From Brachynemurus nebulosus (lineage: Eukaryota; Arthropoda; Insecta; Neuroptera; Myrmeleontidae): DNA of 64,000 bases. Shown piece by piece: positions 39,801 to 50,676 of the stretch. The position numbers were made by a program, and so were the translations under genes. Below the pieces are notes generated by a model. It was not told the origin of the DNA and ran no database searches. It saw nothing but the letters and a program-made list of their open reading frames with translations. Every line of letters starts with the position of its first letter. Position 1 is the stretch's first letter. The stretch lies in NCBI GenBank assembly GCA_035578155.1, contig JAPWDM010000016.1:12878608-12942607 (forward strand), written 5' to 3'.

Positions 39801-40810
39801 ACGTCGACAAAGCAGCGTCGCACGCCTAGTTGAGTCAAGGAAGTCTTCTCCCGGAGACTGAAGGATTCATTCTGGCTATACAAGATACAATTACTCAAAA
39901 TACATACATTACAGATAAGACCATAAATCATAATCGACCAGATATCACCTTCGTAATGAAACAAACTAAGACCACCTATCTGATCGACATTGCGGCGAAT
40001 ACACATAACTTACAAAAAACACACGCAGTTAAATTGGAGAAATACACTGACCTCGCAGCCGAAATAAAACAACAATGGCGAATGGAACATGTCCACATTG
40101 TTCCAATAGTACTCAGTGCCACCGGGGTTATTCCACACACACTACACAATAGCTTGAGCCTCTTGGGTCTCCCAAAGTACACATATGTCACTATGCAAAA
40201 GGCAATGATCCTAAACACATGTCGTATAGTACGGAAGTTCCTCAGTAATAGGAATCCGACTGCGATATGTGAAAGCACAAGATCTGCTTGTACTCCATCT
40301 GAGCCATCTACAGTGAGTGAACAACACACTGACACTCATCTTACAGACACACAACACACATATATAAACACACAATACGCTAACACTGAAACACAAACAT
40401 CTAACACACATACAGATCCAGATTCGTCTGATGGAGAAGGAGGATCGACCAACTGCCGCACTGTCACTGTTACCGCTCTGGTGCACAATCCTCCCCAACT
40501 CAATAACACACAAGGTCCGTCAACCTCTGTACCATCTAAACGCGCAATTCCAGGAACACCCGATCTTAATGAGCAATTTGATGAACCAGAACACATTTAT
40601 ACCAAGAAACGAAAAATAGAACGACACATCCACACACATACACGAACACACACACAAACACAAACAGTCCTTTCCCTTCCCTCTGTCCCTAATCCTACCT
40701 ATTCTCTGAGGACACGAAAACGAACTAGGCATTCACAGCCGTCTGTCATTGAGCCAACATCTACGCTCCCACAAAAGTCTCGTCGCACGAACCAGTGTAC
40801 ACCAAAATAG
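36893..40810 (+). pseudogene. R4/Dong polyprotein with three in-frame stops
   Basis: The ATG at 36,893 (METNRKKPRKN) is taken as the start; the open frame upstream runs into the (TAA)n and the older copy. Order: basic N-terminus, a Myb-like segment at about residues 85-150 (RMQWTDELNEFIVRTYF), a linker, reverse transcriptase with NYRPITCLPTVYKILT, motif A AFIDYKKAFDSVPHSW, motif B GIFQGDSLSPLWFCL and motif C YMDDIKIY, then the restriction-like endonuclease (NRPDITFV, TTYLIDIA, KLEKYTDLAAEIKQQW). Stops lie at 38,882-38,884 (TAA), 39,782-39,784 (TAA) and 39,827-39,829 (TAG), all in one continuous frame with no frameshift over 3.9 kb. All are consistent with single-base changes. The tail after the endonuclease is Thr/His-rich with repeated CACACA-coded residues. 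Confidence 0.92.
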
Positions 40811-41018
40811 ACGCATAACACCTCGTTTCAAGCAACAACAACAACAATATAAGGAGTGATGTGACAGACCCGTCCGTGAATGTACTACGGTACTTTTACG
40901 GATTGGTTTGGCACATTACCCTTCCACAGAGCCTAATACCTTGCATAATGCCGGTATAGGTGAATGTTACTCAGTACTGTCCTACTGAGTAGTGAGCGCC
41001 AGGTTGGCGTAAAAGTCA

Positions 41019-41042
41019 TAATAATATTAATAATAATAATAA
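41019..41042. repeat. (TAA)n between Dong element and hairpin-rich element
   Basis: Imperfect TAA repeat. Together with 36,777-36,800 and 42,528-42,577 it separates the successive insertions. Confidence 0.9.
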
Positions 41043-42515
41043 TGCTGGGCTAAAATCCAACCTTCACGTCCCCGTTCGTGCCCGGCGGGCAACTGTTAGC
41101 TTCGACTAGCAGGCTGACGAGGCTCTGGTACCGTGTTTCGACAAGGATGATCGTGTGGAGGGGACGATGTCGTATCCCCCGAGTGAGTGTTATGCCTGCG
41201 TCAGCCTGAGTTTCATTACTTGTACCTTCACCGGAATTCAACGCGTCGCCAGTGCTGCATACTCCAGTGGGCGTGATCTTCGGGGTCCGACGATACCGTT
41301 CGGATATGTCGAAAAGCTAATATTGCGTCTGTGATTTATGTAAAAATTGTGATCTGATACCTGTGATAGTTGTTATGCCACCTTGGGTTCTCATGCCTGA
41401 GGTGGTATTTTTTAATCTGCTCGTTCTGTGATGTTCCCTGGCCTTGTTCTTGGTGTTTCGATGGGTAGGAATGCGGCTCCCGACGCACTCGTTCTCATCG
41501 GCCACACGTACGAGTCGACGTCTGCCCGAACGGCTTGAGCGAGCTCGCTCAGTAAGGAGACGTCGTCGTCCCTCGTACGGATGCGTTCGTGGGCGTCGAT
41601 GTGGCGGGTTCCGCCCCGTCGAAGTAATACGAACATAGGTCAGATTGTCGTTCTGTGATACTCTGTGGCACTGTCCCGTTCTCTGTAGCCTCGACTCGGA
41701 CGAACGTGGTCTAGTCATCGTACCGGTCTCCCGTGTGGGTTGACCCCGACATCTGAGAGAACGGCACATGTACCCAGTAATCAGCTATCTGACAGAACAG
41801 TACATGTTGCTCAGTAATCAGATGTCACTGTCCCTACACGTGTGAGTTCCTAGGTGTTGGCGAAGCCATTTCGGAATTGTCGAGACTATGGAGAGCGGAA
41901 CCGTGTCGCAGAGCTATAAAGTTTCCGAAATCTGTGATATTGTTGTTTTTGTTTTTTAATAAGATTGCTTTTAATCTGTTTTGTTTTAAGATGTACCACT
42001 GGGGGCTTTTTCCACCCGAGGTGGTACATCACTTTTTTTTATTCTTATCTGTGATATTTTGTTGTGCCGCTGTTGGCTTGCTGCTGTGGCTCTTCAGCGG
42101 TATTGTTTTTAACTACTTATTGCGTCACTGGTCGGCCTGTGGTTCCCCAGTGACGTAATAAGATTTTTTTAATATTGTCTGATAAATTTTTTGAGTGTTT
42201 TCTAGTCAGTTTTCTCCACTCCGAGGCTCTTTACACCTCGGAGTTTCATCGTTGGTTTTCAGACCTTGGTGGCCGGACGCTCTGGCTAGCACTTAGCGTG
42301 CCGCCACCGGGGACTTTCCACTCTTTGTGAAGCCCTGGGATGGCAGGGTCCATCGTTGAATTTTATTATGTGTATGTTTGTCCTTTGTCTATTGTATTTA
42401 TGTGTTGTTTTTATCGTTTTTCCTCGCTTTGGCGGCGCATGCCCATGGATGGCGATGCCGCCGGGTGCTGCTGACCGCGCCATCCACCGGCAGCAGTACC
42501 CCAATTTTAATCAAA
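41043..42515 (+). mobile_element. GC-rich noncoding hairpin-rich element, copy 1
   Basis: About 1.47 kb, clearly GC-richer than its surroundings, with no conserved coding frame. Hairpins lie at 41,375-41,408, 41,991-42,029, 42,065-42,102, 42,117-42,160 and 42,218-42,244. The linkers repeat CTGTGAT(A), for example 41,328, 41,361, 41,427, 41,653, 41,932 and 42,048. The 3' end (GCTGCTGACCGCGCCATCCACCGGCAGCAGTACCCC) is followed by A-rich and (TAA)n sequence. A diverged copy lies inverted at 61,345-62,525. The 3' tail and (TAA)n flank suggest retrotransposition, possibly as a parasite of an R4/Dong-type element. Confidence 0.75.
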
Positions 42516-42585
42516 AAAAAAAATAAATAAATAAATAATAATAATATAATAATAACAATAATAATAATAATAATAATGCGGTTTA
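42516..42585. repeat. A-rich and (TAA)n tail
   Basis: Poly-A followed by AATAAATAAATAATAATAATA repeats closing the chain of insertions. Confidence 0.85.
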
Positions 42586-43150
42586 ACGTCCGTTTTTCAG
42601 ACAACATTCTAAACAGACGCCACCCACATAATTATTTTCCTAGCTTTATTTATTTCGATACATGTTACAAATTTTTTACTTCATTATGATGTGGGTGGGG
42701 GGCAAGGAAAGTAGTGTGAAAGCTAGAATTTAGTAGTAGTCTTTGCAGACGTCTTCATAAGGAACTATGCCGATATTTACTTGGATTTGTGAAGGAATAC
42801 TGCAGAAAACTGCAGAAATTCATGAGCATAGCCAACGGCGAAATTTAACCTATTGTATATAATTTAGCGCATGATTAATTATAGCAATCATGCGACTGGA
42901 AAGGCTTTTGTCTTAGAGGGTTAACCCATGGGATAGTATGGTAGATTTTTTCTCACAGAAAAATTTCTCTTTAGTAACAAATCTCTTTAGTAACAATCTA
43001 GCTACTTGATTTCAAGTTCGATGACGGAATTCTTATTTAGTTTTTATGTAAATTCTAATTTTTATTCTTATGCTATATTTTGAGTTTGTATATGTAAGTA
43101 CCTAATTAAAGAAATTTTAGTTCTATGTGATTGGACTTTGTATGTATGTC
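42586..43150. other. Intergenic, no gene recognised
   Basis: AT-rich. Nothing supported. Confidence 0.5.
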
Positions 43151-43151
43151 C

Positions 43152-43876
43152 TTAAGGTATCATCACAGTGTCCTTAAGGTATTTTCACATTTTTTTTCGG
43201 ATGGATAGGATAGGGGAATGCGGATGAATTTTTTTTTACGGTTAATACCACTATTTTACAATACAAAAATATTTTTTTTATATATCTTTGTTTATTTTCT
43301 ACAATTATTATAATTTTTTGAAAAAAGTATCTTTAAAAATGGGCGAAATTTGGTGCCGACGATTGCGGCCGCAGTTTTTGTCTGAAATAAAAAAAAAAAA
43401 ATCAAAACGATTATCGTAGATAGTCTATAGATATCAAATAGATTATGTAGGTAAGCCGCTATGTTTCTATGGAAGTTTTTTTTTGAAATTTGAAAAAATG
43501 GCGGCGGTTTGAATAAATAAAAGTACAAAATTTTTTACAGTTTTCCGTGTGAAAAAATTGGAAGCTATCAAAAAAAAAAGCTCCCATAGGAACATAACGG
43601 CTTACCTACAGATTGATAATCCATTTGATTTTTTTTTTTGCGGTTAAAAACTACGGCCACAATCGTGGGCACCAAATTTCGGCCTTTTTTAAAAACACTT
43701 TTTTCAAAAAATTATAATTATAAAAAAAATAAAAATAAATAAAAAAAATATTGTATTGTTAAATAGTGGTATTAATCGTAAAAAAAATTCATCCCCATTC
43801 CCCCATCCTATCCATCCGAAAAAAAATTGTGAAAATTGACTATTTTTCGGCCGATCACACTGTGATGGTACCCTAA
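43152..43876. mobile_element. Fold-back element with about 300-bp inverted arms
   Basis: The left end TTAAGGTATCATCACAGTG and the inverse of the right end TTAGGGTACCATCACAGTG match. Arms of about 300 bp include CGGATGGATAGGAT, GTGGTATTAA, GGCGAAATTTGGTGCC-like and GTAGGTAAGCCG segments in mirror order around a centre near 43,530. No coding. Target duplication ambiguous (TTA/TAA). Confidence 0.88.
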
Positions 43877-44845
43877 TGAATACATAAATACATATAAGAA
43901 AATATGTAGTATTTTGAAAAAAAAATTACATATATGGCCATACTCTTTGCAAGAATCTTCCTTTTACGACAAATTTCGACAGCTTTGTGAAATATAAAAA
44001 TATAAAAACATTAAAATTATTGAAAGTCCATCTATTTTCTTTAGTCTCCTGTTTGAAACAAAAATAAATATTTTTCAGGAGAAATTTAAATTAAAATTTT
44101 AATACAATCTTCCAACATCAATAAGGGCTATCGTCTTGAACATTTAACTAAAAGTGATAAATAGTGAAATAGCGATAGATAAGCAAAACAGCGGTGAGAA
44201 AAGGATAAGATAGTTTAAGCTAAATGAATTGTGTGTAGTGGTCTGGCTATAGAATACGATGGATGGCGCCAACGATGCGGGGGTCTCGTTCATCTTCAAC
44301 TCTCAGGTGTTATTTCATCTTCCGAATATTGCTTACATGCTTGTGTTTATTGTGTGTATCGAAAATGTATTGTGTACCTTGAAGGTAAATAGGCAGTGTG
44401 ACTATGTACTATGGATACCTGTATTAGTAACACACGGACACGAGAGATGCTGGTGTAAGTGGTAATAGTTAGGTGACCATGTGACTTTCTCACCCACTCA
44501 GACAATATTATTAAATACTATTATCAAGTATTATGTGGTCACTTGAAATCTCTACGAACAGTTGTTTAACTACAGTGAAGCTTCTCTAATTTAATAGTAA
44601 TAATATACTAATAATTCACAATATTTCTAATACTTGTGCTTAAGGGGTTAGAAGTAGTCAGCGATGTGAAAAATTGAGTATTTTAAATTTTTTTTTTTTT
44701 TTTTTTTTGAGATAGTAGTTTAAATTATTTTATAAAACAAATAGTACAGTCTTATTATATTATGTTTTAGTTTTAATTTTACTTTACAAATATTAAAAGA
44801 AGAAAATATTTATTGTAGAACAAGTTATGTTATTAATGTTATTAA
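43877..44845. other. Intergenic, weak first-exon-like frame
   Basis: A plus-strand ATG at 44,259 opens 68 codons. After 16 codons a CTCAG|GTGTTA could be a donor, which would make a very short first exon. Not enough for a gene call. A homopolymer T run lies near 44,693-44,708. Confidence 0.3.
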
Positions 44846-45282
44846 TTTTTATTTATAAAATGGGAATTTTGGATTTTTATTTATAAAATAGAAATTTTGG
44901 ATTTTTTGGAAAGAAAAAATATCTTCATCAAGGCCTTCCAGTTTACCATTTAAGGTCTTTTTTTAATACTAAAAAATAAAACACAAGGGCAATTGGCGGA
45001 TAAGCATGGGTAGGAATGCCCTCGTACGAATTGTGTTGGCTTTATTCGTGCTAACTGCTATCGGCACAAAACTGAAATTAGCTGAGATTCAGCCTTTAAA
45101 AACTTAAAACCTTTTTTTTAAAGCCCCGATCAGCCGGACACTCATCATCAGTTTTGAACCTACCAAAATGGCAAATCGCTTGTAGACTTCCAACCACATT
45201 TCGCTTGTAGACATTCAATATTGAAGATGAAGGGAAAAATTCGACTTCCGTGATGAGTCCCCGCTGCTCACGGCGTTTTTTT
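44846..45282 (-). repeat. Repeat family C, copy 1 (Penelope-associated)
   Basis: About 435 bp, very similar to 47,212-47,641 in the same orientation. The minus strand keeps about 55 open codons in both copies (common segments VEFFPSSS, LNVYKRNV, FKTDDECPADRGFKK), so it probably derives from a coding part of an element. The open frame extends upstream to an ATG at 45,356 (MPTTNKFNNQVGIND) outside the repeat. Confidence 0.75.
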
Positions 45283-45356
45283 AATTTATTTAAAAGTTTG
45301 TTTATTGAAAAATCATTTATTCCTACTTGGTTGTTAAACTTATTTGTTGTGGGCAT
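45096..45356 (-). pseudogene. Open fragment of an element protein
   Basis: 86 codons. The first 28 lie outside repeat family C and the rest inside it. It contains a Lys/Arg-rich segment (KLLNKLKKRREQRG). It stays open in the second copy apart from the extreme end, which favours a coding origin. The nearby GIY-YIG remnant on the same strand suggests a Penelope-like source, but no domain is recognised. Confidence 0.4.
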
Positions 45357-45529
45357 GAATGCTTAAGAATCAAGTTGCACCTGAGTCCACAAAAATAACA
45401 CTTACTGTCAGCGAAAAATTGCTAGTAACATCTAATTTTGTTTAGTTTTCTAGTCATTGATGACTTCACTCTACCTTTTATTAAGCTCTTAAGCAGATTT
45501 TTAAATAAAATATTTATGTCAAAAGGGTA

Positions 45530-45665
45530 TTAGGTGATTTAGTTAGATAATTGAAGGATAAAGTTTTGGAGAAAAATCACCAACAGTTAGTGATATAAAG
45601 TAAGTATTTATTTGCGACATTTCGAAAACATTAAATTTTCATCATCAGGCAAGAATTTCTCTTTT
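45530..45665. repeat. Penelope-like terminal sequence candidate
   Basis: Contains GTGATATAAAGTAAGTATTTATTTGCGACATTTCG and TTTTCATCATCAGGCAAG. The 'fold in a TCATCATCAGG' ending resembles terminal repeats of Penelope-like elements. Assignment by resemblance only. Confidence 0.35.
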
Positions 45666-46029
45666 AAAAAACTAAATATATAAAATAAATTATAAGAAAA
45701 TTACAAAATTGGAATATATGCAAAATTTAGTACTTACAGGTATCCTGATTGTCATAATTAAACATAAAATGATTACACATGAAATAAAAATTGATAAAAA
45801 TTAGAAATAAAAACTATAATACCACGAGTGTAAAAAACAAAAGTTAAATTGTTAAAAATTATAAAATTTATAAAATTTAAATATTAAAATACAAATAAGA
45901 AATTTCTAGTCGGATTTTTCAACTGAAAATTTTAGACTTATACAGCCTATACGATAAGAACGAGACAAGTCGAGAGTAGCGGCGCTATCCTTTTTCGGAA
46001 TCGTAGAATACGATTCTGAAGAAAAAAAG

Positions 46030-46167
<138 letters not shown>

Positions 46168-46189
46168 CCGCTGCCTTCTGCCTGCCCCT

Positions 46190-47095
46190 ATGGAAGGGGG
46201 AGCTGAAATTTGGTAAGTGGGGCTCATCCCGATGCACAACAATACTATCAGTGGGGTCAAATTTTGGGCATATTTTGGGCAAATTTTGGATCCGACCCAA
46301 CTTTAAAGGGGTGGTGGGGGACAACAAAACAATAAAACTGTTCCAAATCAGTTGGAAATAATGTTTCGGTCAATTATCTAAAACATATCCAAAATTCGGC
46401 TTCCAGGATGATTTGGAGGGAGTAGAGGGGAAAAAAAGTATTTTGGCTGGATCTAACAAGCCCACAGCCCCCCAGAATTAACTTAGGGGGTTAAAATTTA
46501 GTATGTTTGAAGAGTGCGTACCTAGGGTGTGCTTTTTGGAGGTTTTAATATTTTACCCCTACCCCCTCATTTTTAAGCAACAATTTCATGATTTTTCGAC
46601 GTTTTTGAAGTTTGTACCACTCGCACAGGTCACCCAAATATACGTAGGGGGCTGAAATTTTGTATTCAGATTGGATTCGTATCAAGGGGATGCCTTTTGG
46701 GGGTCTTAACTTTTAACCCTTATCCCCACCATTATATACCAAAATGAACATGATTTTTCTTGTTTTTTAGTAGTTTCGTTCGGGTCAAAATCTCCCCAAA
46801 TAAACCTCGAGGGCTGAAATTTTGTGTACAGTTTAAGTTAATAGCCATCCATTACTTTTTGGAGATTTCAACTTTTAATCCTTACCCCCACGATTTTTAT
46901 GCCAATATTTCCTTGATTTTTTTGCCTTTTTTCTAACACGCCTAGAGACTCTCTGAGTAAACGTAGAGGACTGAAATTTTGTACATGTATTGAGTTGGTA
47001 TCCAGTTGGTGCCTTTTAGGGATTCCACATTTCCTTTCCCGCCATTTCTCCCATTTTTATATCGGAATTCAATGGCATTGTTCAATGTGTTTAAA
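46190..47095. repeat. Diverged 159-bp tandem repeat array
   Basis: The anchor GGGCTGAAATTTTGTA recurs at about 46,492, 46,652, 46,811 and 46,969 (spacing 158-160 bp), with a more diverged unit near 46,200. Each unit continues with a CTTTTNGG...TTTTAACCCTTACCCCCAC block and an ATGATTTTTC block. Units are roughly 60-75% alike. No open frame crosses the array. Confidence 0.85.
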
Positions 47096-47211
47096 ATGCT
47101 TTATATTTATACTATAAGACAAGTAGGCGGATAGTAATTTTAAAAACTTTCTTTTATACCAAATGCAATACATAAATATTAAGTAATTTAAAAATGTTAT
47201 TAAAGTCACTG

Positions 47212-47641
47212 TTTATTTATAAAGTAAGAATTTTGGATTTTTATTTACAAAATAGAAATTTTGGATTTTTTTGGAAAGAAAAGTATCTTCATAAAGGCCT
47301 TCCAATTTACTATTTAAAGTCCTTTTTTAATATTTAAAAATAAAACACACAGGCAATTGGCAGATAAACATGGGTAGGAATGCCCTCGTACGAATTGTGT
47401 TGGCTTTTTTCCTGCTAACTGCTATCGGCACAAAATTGAAATTTACTGAGATTCAGCCCTTAAAAACTTAAAACCTTTTTTTAAAGCCCCGATCAGCCGG
47501 ACACTCATCATCAGTTTTGAAACCACCAAAATGATAAATCGCTTGTAGAATTTCAATCACATTTCGCTTGTAGACATTTAATACCGAAGATGAAGGGAAA
47601 AATTCGACTTCCGTGATAGGGCCCCGCTGCTCACGGCGTTT
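47212..47641 (-). repeat. Repeat family C, copy 2 (Penelope-associated)
   Basis: Pairs with 44,846-45,282. It directly follows, on the minus strand, the GIY-YIG endonuclease remnant. This position matches a terminal or pseudo-LTR segment of a Penelope-like element, or a tandem element. Confidence 0.75.
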
Positions 47642-47644
47642 TTT

Positions 47645-48050
47645 TTTTTATTGCATTCAATAAAATGCAACACAATGAGTGTTGATAAGCTAGAACAAAG
47701 TAACCCGAATTTTTGCTTATAAATACATGGTTTTTTAGTAGTTGCCGCGCGGTACGACAGATGAATTCATAGTTGTTGATATACAAAAAATCATTCTGAT
47801 TGTTTATATTTAGGATTTCAGTAGCAATCCACATATTTTCGATACTGCATCGTTTTTTTATAATTTTCTTCTTTTTGCAGTATGCTCGCATTGGCAAAAT
47901 CAAAACCATGGTCCATAGAGGTTGAGTGTTGGGACAAGCTAGGTTTTTCGTCTCCTCTTCTGATGTCCCACTGGTGTTGTTTTAAACGTTTTCCTAGTAG
48001 TTTTGAAGTTTGCCCTATGTACCTACTTGTACAAAATTGGCATAAAATAA
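47645..48050 (-). pseudogene. Penelope-like element GIY-YIG endonuclease remnant
   Basis: On the minus strand from about 48,045 the frame reads SRYIGQTSKLLGKRLKQHQ, which contains the YIG signature and the following Arg/His helix. It continues to DHGFDFANASIL. Within the A-rich stretch near 47,860 the coding similarity passes to another frame (KKRCSIENMWIATEILNINN), which is the usual tail of Penelope-like proteins. The first strand (GIY) and the whole reverse transcriptase are missing. The adjacent fold-back element at 48,128 may have replaced them. Nonfunctional. Confidence 0.8.
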
Positions 48051-48127
48051 TTATGGTAAACCATGGCTTTTGAAGAAAAAGAAGAAGAAGAAGAACTCAT
48101 GTGTAAATTGATAAAAAAGTATTATAA

Positions 48128-49644
48128 GGGTTGGTCCACATCAAATCAACCAATGCTCAAAACCTTATGTCTTCAGATCATTATAACATTTCTTTTATAT
48201 GGTAGTACTTGCTTTGAAGATAACGAATATGAATTTTTATCTTTTTATTACCATTATTTTTTTGCTAGTTATAACAATTTTTAAAATCCAAAAACCGCAA
48301 TTTTTGGAGCGCTTTGAAATATTTAAACACATGTAGCTCAAGAACTATTTGCCCTAGAAAGTTGAAAGAGGTAGTTGGGGGTAAAAATTAGGGGGCCAAT
48401 TTTGCGAAAGGGGGTTAAAAATTAAATATATTAAAATTTTTTGCAGATTTCAAATGTACGTAAGAAAAATCTAATCGACCTGTTTTTCTTCAATTTTCTA
48501 ATATTAAATCTAGTGGTTAATTAGGGAGTGACTGTGTTGACATAATCGTACCTTTTGAGTACCAAATTTTATGTTGATCGTAAGGTTGAATTCGAAAACT
48601 TCACTCCTTCATTTTAATTGTTTTAAACTATTTTCCATAAAGACGGAAGTTTTAAATAACTCAAATAGTACTATTAGGTCGACACAGTCACCCCCTAGTT
48701 AATTACTCCTAATTTAATATTAGAAAATTGAACAAAAACAGGTCGATTAGACTTTTTTACGTATATTTGAAATCTGCAAACAAAATTTTAATATATTTAA
48801 TTTTTAACCCCCTTTCGCAAAACTAATCCCTTAATTTTAACCCCCAACTACCTCTATTGGTGTAATCTGAATAAATAGATAGCTCTTCAAAAAAGATCAA
48901 TATCATCAAATTAAATTATCTCTTCCTATCTCTTACCGTTTTCGAAATATTTGAAAAATTAAATTTTACCCTAATTTTTGAAAAGCGATTTCACCCCTTC
49001 AAACCGTTTTTCCGCAAATAAAAAAAAATATGTGCTGCTTATTTTTTAGTGTTCTACAACTTATTTAAATTTCATCAAAATCGATAGGTCCGCCCTTGGG
49101 ATCTTTACTTGTTAGTAACATAATTATACTGTACTAAATGTACCAGATTTCCACACATCTTAATTCAGATTGAAATTTATTTCATTACCATTGGAACGCC
49201 ATTATGAAACTTTGTATACAACTTACTTAAGGCGTTAGGTATAACATATATTTTTTTCAAAAAAATTGAAAATTCCGATTTTGGGTTTTTTTTATAAAAA
49301 TTAGTTTTTCGGATTGTGGACAAAGGGTTAAATTTGAATTGTATTATCATTGTATACGTCAAATTAAAGCGCTTTTAATTCTGAAGTTAATGGTACCAGT
49401 TTCAACTTTCTAGGGCAAATAGTTTTTGAGCTACAGGTGCTTAAATATTTCAAAGCGCTCTTAAAATTTGCGGTTTTTGGATTTTAAAAATTGTTATAAC
49501 TCAAATACGAATACTCAAAAAAATATAAAACTTGGTATTTTTAGCCACATTGATTTGAAGAAACTATTCACCAAATATCATGCATTTTAAGACAATGATG
49601 TTTAAAATCATGTTTTTATTGGTTGATTTGATACGGACTTACCC
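48128..49644. mobile_element. 1.5-kb nested fold-back element
   Basis: Outer arms 48,128-48,370 and about 49,395-49,644 are inverse copies (ends GGGTTGGTCCACATCAAATC and, inverted, GGGTAAGTCCGTATCAAATC). Inner arms about 48,370-48,545 and 48,680-48,870 form a second hairpin. ATAA occurs next to both ends and may be a target duplication. No coding frame is supported. Confidence 0.88.
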
Positions 49645-50629
49645 ATAAAACAAATAAAACTATTTAATGAGAATGGCTCTACTTAGTTTGATAAATTTAA
49701 CATCAGAGTTCCCATAGTTTTGTCAGATAGCTTTTTCTTATTATTGCAATCATAGTAGAACAAGATTATAAATATAAATAAAAACATAAAACAAGCAAAA
49801 AATACAAAAAACAAAAAATACAAATTCATTAAATCATATTTCTTTAAGAAATAAAATGAATTTTAGAAGCTAATCACAGTGTTTCGTAGTAATTGAAGGA
49901 ATTAAATCATAGTAAAATTAATTCGATCAGTTATATGTTTTAGTAATCAGCAACAGGTTCGATAAATCTTTTAAAGAAGTTGAACTCTAAAGAATATATT
50001 AGAAAGGAAAGAAAAAATTTAACAAAATTTAACAATAAGGAATAAAGCTATGAGTCACATAATATTTTACTTCTAAATACTCGAAATACTTAGTTTGTAG
50101 GTACAACCAGTGTGGCCATTAGTAGGTCTAATTTTTGATTGATTGGCACCATTAACAGGCCAAATACATTAAATTTATGTAAGTTGTTTATGGAGTGACT
50201 ATTACGGTTACTCATTTAAAATTTCACCTAAATATGGCAGAGTTTCTCCCAACGACACTGTTATGAAGGTCACTACGTATATGGTCACCATAACTGATAC
50301 TATATAATATATATTATATATGTATGACAAATTAATCTGTTTAAAAAGAAGTTATTTTTAAAGTAAAACTTTTATGGTAAGGTAATAAGGTAAAAAATTT
50401 TGAAATAGAATTTAAAGTGAAACGCCAATGACAGATCGGCCACCTTATTAATCGATTTTAGATTTTATATTATTTAAATTATTTCATTTGTCTAAAACAT
50501 TATTGATGTTATATTATTTCGAGCCAGTTAAAATAAAATTTGAATATTTTTACTTTTCTTTGGTGAATTTAAACATGTTATTATTTCAAGCCGTTTAAAA
50601 AAACGTTAAGAAAATTTTTTTATTAAGTA
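49645..50629. other. AT-rich intergenic sequence
   Basis: No gene or structured repeat recognised. Confidence 0.55.
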
Positions 50630-50634
50630 CTTTG

Positions 50635-50675
50635 ATTGAATCCAAGTAGATTGAATCCAAGTAGATTGAATCCAA
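50635..50675 (+). repeat. 15-bp tandem repeat at the retrotransposon 5' end
   Basis: TTGAATCCAAGTAGA is present 2.6 times and merges into the ORF1 start context (CCAAGATGGCG). Confidence 0.9.
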
Positions 50676-50676
50676 G

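Larger units (their letters stand above)
36801..41042 (+). mobile_element. Near-full-length R4/Dong-type non-LTR retrotransposon
   Basis: A 4.2-kb element between two (TAA)n tracts with a single long ORF: Myb-like N-terminal region, reverse transcriptase and C-terminal restriction-like endonuclease. R4-clade Dong elements are known to insert in TAA repeats. The 3' UTR ends GTAAAAGTCATAATAATATTAATAA. Confidence 0.9.

Noticed and set aside
36480..41042. LTR retrotransposon with 300-bp direct repeats
   Set aside because: The repeats are 3' ends of two head-to-tail non-LTR copies ending in (TAA)n; no primer-binding site, protease or LTR-type integrase is present.
41317..41769. 150-codon Arg-rich minus-strand frame in the hairpin-rich element
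   Set aside because: Antisense to the element's apparent direction, composition follows GC content, and not kept in the second copy.
44259..44465. Host first exon starting MDGANDAGVSFIFNSQ
   Set aside because: Only a weak donor and no supporting downstream exon; kept as a remark, not a gene.
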